A program made the position numbers and the translations under genes. A stretch of DNA of 11,768 nt from DATBLY01 sp036555125. GTDB taxonomy: Bacteria > Actinomycetota > UBA4738 > HRBIN12. This document shows positions 5,823-11,768 of this stretch, piece after piece. Positions within the stretch are counted from its first letter, which is position 1, and each line of letters begins with the position of its first letter. The notes beneath the pieces were generated by a model, which worked only from the letters and a program-made list of their open reading frames with translations, made no database searches and was not told where the DNA came from. Where the stretch lies: the NCBI GenBank assembly GCA_036555125.1, contig DATBLY010000131.1, forward strand, positions 1-11,768, read 5' to 3'.

Positions 5823-8800
5823 GTGAACGAGCGCAAGCGACCGTCGGGGACCCCCAACCGGAAGGGCGCGAAACGAGATCTCCTGACGATCTCGGCCGTC
5901 GCCCTGGCTCTGCTGTTCCTGGGCGTGGCCTTCGACGCGTTCGAGCGGGTCCGTGACTGGGTGGAGCTGCACACCCGTGTCCAGATCGACAACGTGTTCG
6001 CGGTCCTGCTGGTCCTGTCTGGCGCCTTCTGCGTGTTCGGCATCCGCCAATGGCTGCACGCCGACCGGGAACGTGACCTCCGAACCACGACCGAGGAGCG
6101 ATTCCGATCCCTGGTCGAGCAACTGCCCGCCGTGACGTACACGTGGGTCCCGACCCAGCCGACCGGCGACGTCGCACCGCCCTACGTGAGCCCCCAGATC
6201 GAGCGCTTGTTGGGGTTCGAATCGCAGGAGTGGTCCGGCGACCCTCGCCTGTGGATCGAACGGCTCCACCCGGAAGACCGCGAGCGCGTCGTCGCGGCCT
6301 CGAACCGAGCCGACCGAGCGGGCACGCCGTTCCTGGAGGAGTACCGGACACGGACGAAGGACGGGCGCTACGTCTGGATCCGGGACGAGGCCGTCGTCGT
6401 TGAGCGGGATGCGTCGGGCCGGCCGACCCTCGTCCAGGGCGTGATGTTCGACATCACGGAGCGGAAGGAGGCGGAGGCACGGCTCCAGGAGGCCGAGAAC
6501 CGGTACCGGACGATCGTCGAGCGCGTCCCGGCGGTCGCGTACACGTGGGACAGCGCCGACGCGCCCGATGCCGCACCCACGCTCTACATCAGCCCGCAGA
6601 TCCATCAGCTCCTCGGCTATCAGGCCGAGGAGTGGAGGCGCGATCCGAGCCTGTGGTCCTCGAGCGCACATCCGGACGATCGCGAGCCCGTGCTGGCCGC
6701 GTGGGCGGAGGCCTCGGAGAAGGGCGACCCGTTCGCGATGGAGTACCGCCTCCGCAACCGGGACGGTCGGATCATCTGGGTGCGCGACGAAGCGGTCCCC
6801 GTGTCCACGGGGGCACGCGGTCGGGCGATCTACCAGGGCGTGATGTTCGACATCACGGAGCAGAAGGAGGCCGAGCAGCGGTTCCGCCGCCTGGTCGAGC
6901 AGCTCCCGGTCGTGACGTACCTCGCGACATCCGGAGGTGGGCGCCACCGCACGCTCTACATGGCCCCCGGGATCCGCGAGCTGACGGGCGACGACCCGCA
7001 GGCCTGGACGGGATCGGACGGCGCATGGGAGGAGCGCCTCCACCCGGATGACCGCGAGCGGGTCCGGCGCGAGGACGATCGGACCGATCGATCGGAGGAT
7101 CGCTTCGAGCTCGAGTACCGGTTGCTGCGGGCCGACGGCGACGTCGTCTGGGTCCGGGACACGGCGGTCCTGGTCGATCGCGACGGACCCGAGGGACCCA
7201 CGTGGCAAGGGGTCCTCGAGGACATCACGGCCCGACGCTCGGCCGAGGAGCAGCTCGGACACGCGAGGGAGCGCTATCGCCACCTGGTCGAACGCCTCCC
7301 GGCCGCCGTCTACATCGACGCGGTCGACGACGTGAGCTCGGCCGTCTACATCAGCCCCCAGTACGAGGCCCTGACCGGGTACACGCCGAAGGAGCGCCTG
7401 GACGCTCCCGAGCTGTGGACGCAGATCCTGCATCCGGAGGATCGCGAGCGCGTGCTCACCGAGTCGATCCGGACGAACGAGACGGGCGACCCGTTCGACA
7501 TCGAGTACCGGATCGTGTCGAAGGACGGGCGGACGGTCTGGGTCCACGATCAGGCCAACCTCGTGGAGATGCCCGACGGCATCCGGGCGTGGCAGGGGGT
7601 CCTCACCGATGTCACGGAGGCGAAGGAGGCCCTCGACCGCCTCTCGCGTCGCGACCGGATCCTCGAGGCCGCGAGCTTCGCCGCCGAGCGCCTGCTCTCG
7701 GTGGACTCCTGGAACGACGTCGTCGGGGAGGTCCTGGCCCGGGTCGGGGCGGCTGCCGGCGCGAGTCGCGCGGCCGTCTACCGGAACACGCCGAGGGAAG
7801 ACGGCCGGCTCTGCCTCGCCCTCGTCGAAGAGTGGACGACCTCCCGCGTGAGCGGCTTCGCGGGGCGGATCGAGGGCCAGCTCGTCTCGTTCGAGGAGGC
7901 GGGCCTCGGCCGCTGGCCCGGGCTCCTGGCCGCCGGCGAAGCGATCCACGGCTCGGCGGACGCGTTCCCCCCGGACGAGGCGGAGTTGCTCCGGAGCGTC
8001 GGGATCCGCTCGCTCGCAGCGATCCCGATCGGCGCCGGCGGCGAATGGTGGGGGCACGTCGTCTGCGATCAGGCCGACGAGGAGCGGACGTGGCAGGACG
8101 CCGAGCTGGACGCCCTCCGAGTGGTCGCGAACACGTTCGGTGCGGCGATCGGACGAGAGCGCGCGTCGCGCCGGCTGTCGGAGACGGAGGCTCGGTACCG
8201 GAGCCTGATCGAGCAGATCCCCGCGATCACGTACATGGAATCGGCCACCGAGCCCGGGAAGAAGCTCTACATCAGCCCCCAGGTCGAGTCGATCCTCGGC
8301 GTCCGCGACACGAGCTGGAGTCACGAGGGCTGGCTCGGCAGGATCCACCCGGACGACCGCGAGCGGGTCCGGGAAGAGGACGATCGCACCGGGCGGACCG
8401 GCGAGCCGTTCAGCGTCGAGTACCGCATGCAGCGACCGGACGGCGGTGTCGTGTGGATCCAGGACGACGCGGTCCTGCTCCGCGACGATCGAGGGACGCC
8501 CCTCTACTGGCAGGGGGTCCGCTTCGACATCACGTCGCGCAAGGAGGCCGAGGAGCAGCTCCGCGAGGCGGAGGAGCGGTACCGCCGGCTGGTCGAGCAG
8601 ATGCCCGCCATCACCTACGTGGACGAGCGGCCCGAGGAAGACGACGCTCCGTGGTCGACGACCTACATCAGCCCCCAGGTCGCGGCGATCCTCGGCTACG
8701 AGCCGGAGGAGTTCGCGGAGGACCCGGCCCTGTGGAGGCGCATCGTGCATCCCGAAGATCGCGACCGCGCCCTCGCCGCCGACCTGCACCACTACGAGAC

Positions 8801-10529
8801 CGGCGAACCCCTCGCGACGGAGTTCCGCCTCCTCGCGAAGGATGGGTCGGTCCGGTGGCTCCGCGACGAGGCCACGACGCTCCTGGGCCCCGACGGCCGG
8901 CCGCGGCTCAGCCAGGGGATCCTGATCGACGTCACCGAGACCAAGCTCGCCGAGCAGCAGCTCCAGGAGGCGCAGGAGCGTTACCGCTCCCTGATCGAGA
9001 CGATCCCCGCCGCGACCTACATCGACACCGTCGACGCCATCTCGCAGGCGCTCTACATGAGCCCACAGGTTGAACAGATCTACGGCTACACGCCGGAGGA
9101 ATGGAAGACCCAGCCGTGGCTCTGGGAGCAGGGGCTGCACCCGGACGACCACGACGAGGTGGTCGCCGCCGTCGATCGACACAACCGCGACGGCGTCCCG
9201 TACGAGGCCGAGTACCGCTTCCGGCATCGGGACGGGCACTGGGTCTGGGTCCGCGACCAGGCGGTGATGATCCACGACGAGACGGGGGGGCACCGGTTCT
9301 CGCAGGGGGTGGTGATCGACGTCACCGCTGCCAAGCAGGCCGAGGACCAGCTCCGCGAGGCCGAGGAACGGTTCCGCGCGATCGTCGAGCACGTGCCCGC
9401 CGCGATCTACCTCGACCGGCCCGACGAAAGCCTCCAGACCGAGTACATCAGCCCGCAGATCGAGGACCTCACGGGGATCTCGGCTGAGGAGTGGCGGGCG
9501 CGACCCGAGGCATGGGTCGAGGCGATCCACCCGATCGACCGCGATGAGATCCTGCGCTCGTACCGGGCGGCGGTCGATGCCAAGCGGGCGTGGGCCGAGG
9601 AGTACCGCATGCGGACGCGCGACGGCCGCACGATCTGGGTCCGCGACGAGACCACCTTCCTGCACGACGAGCACGGGGACCCGACCTACATGCAGGGCGT
9701 GATCTGGGACGTCACGGAGCGGCGGCTCGCCGAGCAGGCCCTGCGGGAGAGCGAGCAGCGGGAGCGGGAGGCCGCCGAGCGGCTCCGGGCCCTCGACGAG
9801 ATGAAGAACACCTTCCTGGCGGCCGTCTCCCACGAGCTACGCAGCCCCCTCACCTCGATCCTCGGCCTGTCGCTCACGCTCGAGCGGTCCGAGCTCGAGG
9901 AGACGGACCGCAACGACCTGCTGCAGCGCCTGGCGGCCAACGCACGCAAGCTCGACCGGCTCCTCAAGGACCTGCTGGACATCGACCGCTTGAACCGCGG
10001 GATCGTCGAGCCGCAGTACCGGACCACCGACGTGGGAGCCCTCGTGCGCCGGACGGTCGAGAACCTCGATGCGCTCGGGGATCGGACGATCCAGGTGCAG
10101 GCCCAGCCGGCGACCATGTCCGTGGACGCCGCGAAGGTCGAGCGGATCGTCGAGAACCTCCTGATGAACGCGGCCCGCCACACGTCGACCGGCCGCACGA
10201 TCTGGCTGCGCGTGGAGCGCGAACCCGGCGGGGTGCTGATCGTGGTCGAGGACGACGGAGAGGGCGTGCCCGAGGAGATGCGTCAGGCGATCTTCGAGCC
10301 ATTCCGACAGGGCACCAACACGGCGCCGCACGCGCCCGGGACCGGCATCGGGCTCTCCCTCGTCGCCAGGTTCTCGCAGCTCCACGGGGGGCGAGCCTGG
10401 GTGCAGGAGCGCGAAGGGGGCGGCGCGTCCTTCCGTGTCTTCCTCCCGGACGGGCCCGGCGACGGCGCCCCAGACGGGGCCGAGGGCGGAGCGGACCGTG
10501 ACGCCGGGGATCGCGCGGAGGCGGGCTAG
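5823..10529 (+). CDS. Membrane-anchored hybrid sensor histidine kinase with eight PAS domains and one GAF domain
   Basis: A 1568-aa sensor kinase. A basic N terminus precedes two membrane helices (about 20-38 and 57-76) with a short loop, so nearly all of it is cytoplasmic. PAS units begin at residues 93, 227, 353, 484, 791, 919, 1053 and 1183, each with LP-A-x-TY, YISPQ, HP-x-DRE and EYR...DG...WVRDEA, joined by short coiled-coil linkers (ITERKEAE type). A GAF domain fills about 625-785. The core has H1337 in SHELRSPL (HisKA), N1449 in the N box, EDDGEG near 1476 and GTGIGLSL at 1506 (HATPase_c), so it should be active. There is no receiver domain and no response regulator nearby. No LOV cysteine motif or evident haem site is seen, so the ligands are unknown. 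The start is GTG 5823 with a poor ribosome site; it gives the basic leader before helix 1. The C-terminal tail is rich in Gly, Ala and Asp. Calling it hybrid refers to the mixed PAS/GAF input, not to a receiver. Confidence 0.93.
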   Translation: MNERKRPSGTPNRKGAKRDLLTISAVALALLFLGVAFDAFERVRDWVELHTRVQIDNVFAVLLVLSGAFCVFGIRQWLHADRERDLRTTTEERFRSLVEQLPAVTYTWVPTQPTGDVAPPYVSPQIERLLGFESQEWSGDPRLWIERLHPEDRERVVAASNRADRAGTPFLEEYRTRTKDGRYVWIRDEAVVVERDASGRPTLVQGVMFDITERKEAEARLQEAENRYRTIVERVPAVAYTWDSADAPDAAPTLYISPQIHQLLGYQAEEWRRDPSLWSSSAHPDDREPVLAAWAEASEKGDPFAMEYRLRNRDGRIIWVRDEAVPVSTGARGRAIYQGVMFDITEQKEAEQRFRRLVEQLPVVTYLATSGGGRHRTLYMAPGIRELTGDDPQAWTGSDGAWEERLHPDDRERVRREDDRTDRSEDRFELEYRLLRADGDVVWVRDTAVLVDRDGPEGPTWQGVLEDITARRSAEEQLGHARERYRHLVERLPAAVYIDAVDDVSSAVYISPQYEALTGYTPKERLDAPELWTQILHPEDRERVLTESIRTNETGDPFDIEYRIVSKDGRTVWVHDQANLVEMPDGIRAWQGVLTDVTEAKEALDRLSRRDRILEAASFAAERLLSVDSWNDVVGEVLARVGAAAGASRAAVYRNTPREDGRLCLALVEEWTTSRVSGFAGRIEGQLVSFEEAGLGRWPGLLAAGEAIHGSADAFPPDEAELLRSVGIRSLAAIPIGAGGEWWGHVVCDQADEERTWQDAELDALRVVANTFGAAIGRERASRRLSETEARYRSLIEQIPAITYMESATEPGKKLYISPQVESILGVRDTSWSHEGWLGRIHPDDRERVREEDDRTGRTGEPFSVEYRMQRPDGGVVWIQDDAVLLRDDRGTPLYWQGVRFDITSRKEAEEQLREAEERYRRLVEQMPAITYVDERPEEDDAPWSTTYISPQVAAILGYEPEEFAEDPALWRRIVHPEDRDRALAADLHHYETGEPLATEFRLLAKDGSVRWLRDEATTLLGPDGRPRLSQGILIDVTETKLAEQQLQEAQERYRSLIETIPAATYIDTVDAISQALYMSPQVEQIYGYTPEEWKTQPWLWEQGLHPDDHDEVVAAVDRHNRDGVPYEAEYRFRHRDGHWVWVRDQAVMIHDETGGHRFSQGVVIDVTAAKQAEDQLREAEERFRAIVEHVPAAIYLDRPDESLQTEYISPQIEDLTGISAEEWRARPEAWVEAIHPIDRDEILRSYRAAVDAKRAWAEEYRMRTRDGRTIWVRDETTFLHDEHGDPTYMQGVIWDVTERRLAEQALRESEQREREAAERLRALDEMKNTFLAAVSHELRSPLTSILGLSLTLERSELEETDRNDLLQRLAANARKLDRLLKDLLDIDRLNRGIVEPQYRTTDVGALVRRTVENLDALGDRTIQVQAQPATMSVDAAKVERIVENLLMNAARHTSTGRTIWLRVEREPGGVLIVVEDDGEGVPEEMRQAIFEPFRQGTNTAPHAPGTGIGLSLVARFSQLHGGRAWVQEREGGGASFRVFLPDGPGDGAPDGAEGGADRDAGDRAEAG
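6099..9735 (+). repeat. Intragenic tandem array of eight PAS-coding units (about 390 bp each) with a GAF-coding insert
   Basis: Units start at 6099, 6501, 6879, 7272, 8193, 8577, 8979 and 9369, spaced 378-402 bp apart except across the GAF-coding insert between the fourth and fifth. Every unit keeps the same order of conserved blocks. Some DNA stretches are still near-identical: 6435-6476 and 6834-6875 (offset 399 bp) differ at two of 42 bases, and 7041-7085 and 8346-8390 (offset 1305 bp) differ at about five of 45. By protein, unit 3 resembles unit 5, and unit 4 resembles unit 7 (both YID.VD..S.A.Y.SPQ...GYTP.E). This suggests duplication of blocks as well as single units. Confidence 0.85.
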
Positions 10530-10534
10530 ACTCG
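10525..10534 (+). promoter_or_regulatory. -10 element of lipA, placed for a leaderless transcript
   Basis: GCTAGACTCG contains TAGACT at 10527-10532. The lipA ATG begins at 10540, seven bases after the hexamer, which is where transcription would be expected to start. The mRNA would then begin at or next to the start codon, and no good Shine-Dalgarno sequence is present (only GAGCGG). The element overlaps the kinase stop codon TAG (10527-10529). The same 10-mer stands before the E1 alpha gene. No convincing -35 hexamer is seen at the right distance. Confidence 0.5.
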
Positions 10535-10539
10535 AGCGG

Positions 10540-11541
10540 ATGCCGACCCGCGACCACAACCCGTCCGGTCGTCGCCTCCATCTGCCGATCGTCGGCGTCA
10601 CGAACGGCCCCGGTCCGGAGGCGGCCGGCGTCAACGTCCGCGGCGAGCGCAAGCCACCGTGGCTCAAGGTCCGACTGGCCACCGGACCGAACGTCACGGA
10701 GCTGCGCGACCTGATGCGGTCACGGTCGCTGCACACCGTCTGCGAGGAGGCGATGTGTCCCAACCTCGGCGAGTGCTGGGAGCAGCGCGAGGCCACCTTC
10801 CTGATCCTCGGCTCGCGCTGCACGCGCCGGTGCGGGTTCTGCGACGTGATGACGGCGAAGCCCGATCCGGTGGACGAGGGTGAACCCGACCGGATCGCCG
10901 AGGCCGTCGTCGCCATGGGCCTGCGCTACGTCGTGCTCACCGGCGTCGCGCGCGACGACCTCGTCGACGGCGGGGCACGGATCTGGTCGCGCACGATCAG
11001 GGCGATCCGCGACGCCGTGCCCGGGTGCCGCGTCGAAGTGCTTCCGAGCGACTTCAGCGGCGGCGAGCGAGATATCGCGACCCTGATCGCGGCCGGTCCC
11101 GATGTGTTCGCCCACAACCTCGAGACGGTCCGCCGCCTGCACCCGAGGATCCGCCCGGCCTTCGGGTACGACCGTTCCCTCGAGGTGCTGCGGATCGCCA
11201 AACGCCTCCGTGGCGACCAGGTCACCAAGTCGAACCTGATCCTCGGGATGGGCGAACGCCCGGACGAGATCCTGCCCACCCTCCGGGACCTCCATGCGGC
11301 CGCGTGCGACCTGGTGACGATGGGCCAGTACCTGCAGCCCACGCCGCACCATCTTCCGGTCGATCGGTGGGTGACGCCCGAGGAGTTCTCCGAGCACGCC
11401 TCGGCGGGCACGGCGATCGGCCTCGCCCACGTGGAGGCCGGGCCGCTCGTCCGCAGCTCGTTCCACGCGGGCGAGCAGTTCCGACGCGCATCCGCCGCGA
11501 TGGCCTCGAGGGCCCCCACGATGGCCACCTCGACCGGGTAG
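10540..11541 (+). CDS. lipA: Lipoyl synthase (radical SAM)
   Basis: A 333-aa enzyme that inserts two sulfur atoms into the octanoyl chain on E2 or GcvH to make the lipoyl cofactor. Both iron-sulfur sites are complete: the auxiliary-cluster set C68-x4-C73-x5-C79 and the radical SAM motif C94-x3-C98-x2-C101 (CTRRCGFC). The C-terminal RSSFHAGEQF holds the serine that ligates the auxiliary cluster; most family members have Tyr where Phe stands here. LPSDFSGG, AHNLETVRRLHP, KSNLILGMGE and GQYLQPTPHHLPV are further LipA blocks. ATG 10540 is chosen: the open frame continues back to 10435, but that part lies inside the kinase gene and before the -10 element. No lipB is adjacent; octanoyl transfer must be encoded elsewhere. 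Length is slightly above usual owing to an N-terminal extension of about 35 residues. The stop touches the 3' end of rnpB on the other strand. Confidence 0.96.
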   Translation: MPTRDHNPSGRRLHLPIVGVTNGPGPEAAGVNVRGERKPPWLKVRLATGPNVTELRDLMRSRSLHTVCEEAMCPNLGECWEQREATFLILGSRCTRRCGFCDVMTAKPDPVDEGEPDRIAEAVVAMGLRYVVLTGVARDDLVDGGARIWSRTIRAIRDAVPGCRVEVLPSDFSGGERDIATLIAAGPDVFAHNLETVRRLHPRIRPAFGYDRSLEVLRIAKRLRGDQVTKSNLILGMGERPDEILPTLRDLHAAACDLVTMGQYLQPTPHHLPVDRWVTPEEFSEHASAGTAIGLAHVEAGPLVRSSFHAGEQFRRASAAMASRAPTMATSTG

Positions 11542-11768
11542 GAGGAGCCGGCCTGTAAGCCGGATCCTGTGCGCCCGCCTCGCGGCGGGGCGGCGACCAT
11601 CTCTCTCGGCGCGCGCGACCCGAGGGCCGCCGCGGCGCCGCGCCGCCGTTCGCCGGCGGCGTGCGGCCTACCCGGGAGCTCGGGCGGGCCGCCCTCGAAC
11701 GCTCCCTGCTTGGCCTTGCTCCGGGTGGGGCTTGCCGAGCCGGCGCGGTCGCCCGCGCCGCTGGTGAG
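11541..11768 (-). ncRNA. rnpB: RNase P RNA (bacterial type A), 3' part; 5' end beyond the window
   Basis: The catalytic RNA that trims the 5' leader of tRNA precursors. On the minus strand these conserved pieces occur in the right order: GAGCAAGGCCAAGCAGGG (11721-11704), GGGTAGGCCGC (11674-11664), AGAGAGATGGTCGCC (11605-11591), and the 3' block ACAGGATCCGGCTTACAGG (11570-11552), followed by GGCTCCTCC. About 228 bases are present of a usual 350-400, and the 5' half with its GAGGAAAGTCC element would lie to the right of the window. The 3' end is set near 11541-11545 by comparison with known ends and is uncertain by several bases. No U-rich intrinsic terminator is visible before lipA. Minus-strand open frames across this region are not genes. 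Confidence 0.9.

Noticed and set aside
6099..9735. CRISPR-like or transposon-like direct repeats
   Set aside because: The repeats are about 390 bp, stay in frame and encode PAS domains; there are no short identical repeats with unique spacers and no terminal inverted repeats.
4506..9833. A 1775-codon open frame on the minus strand
   Set aside because: It lies antisense to the E1 genes and the kinase and runs across clear functional domains on the + strand. Its protein is low-complexity Arg/Asp/Leu/Val-rich with no known domain. The repeated PAS units and GC-ended codons keep antisense frames free of stops.

Overview
The window is uniformly GC-rich with GC-ended codons. It carries a one-HMA CopA with CsoR, a lipoyl synthase that appears to be read from a leaderless transcript, and a bacterial RNase P RNA. 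This points to an environmental actinobacterium. A GC-rich Chloroflexota lineage is the main alternative, since long PAS-array kinases of this style also occur there. There is no sign of phage, insertion sequence, CRISPR or tRNA, and base usage looks the same from end to end.

Layout, left to right. (1) 2-904, +: the C-terminal part of a secreted-type sulfatase whose start lies outside the window. (2) 945-3569, -: a copper-efflux cluster read right to left as a 54-aa YHS-domain protein, the copper-sensing repressor CsoR, and the Cu+ P-type ATPase CopA. csoR and copA overlap by ATGA. Two CsoR-type palindromes are visible, one before the YHS gene and one in the 40-bp gap before csoR. Each is followed directly by a TATGA(T/G) -10 element, so the cluster seems to have two copper-responsive promoters. 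(3) 3715-5717, +: E1 alpha and E1 beta of a branched-chain 2-oxoacid dehydrogenase, joined by a TTGA stop/start overlap. No E2 or E3 gene follows. (4) 5823-10529, +: a 1568-aa histidine kinase with two N-terminal membrane helices, eight PAS domains of one type, a GAF domain between PAS4 and PAS5, and a HisKA/HATPase_c core. No response regulator lies next to it. (5) 10540-11541, +: lipA, lipoyl synthase, whose -10 element overlaps the kinase stop codon. (6) 11541-11768, -: the 3' part of rnpB, convergent with lipA and touching its stop codon.

How the genes relate. The copper cluster is a self-contained regulated unit: CsoR senses Cu+, CopA exports it, and the YHS protein is a plausible small metal-binding partner. 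The E1 pair and lipA meet in metabolism, because the E2 partner of E1 carries the lipoyl group whose sulfurs LipA inserts. They are separate transcription units here. The same 10-mer, GCTAGACTCG, lies just before both, which suggests one -10 type. The kinase is the most unusual gene: an orphan with an extreme array of PAS domains that still shows traces of internal duplication at the DNA level.
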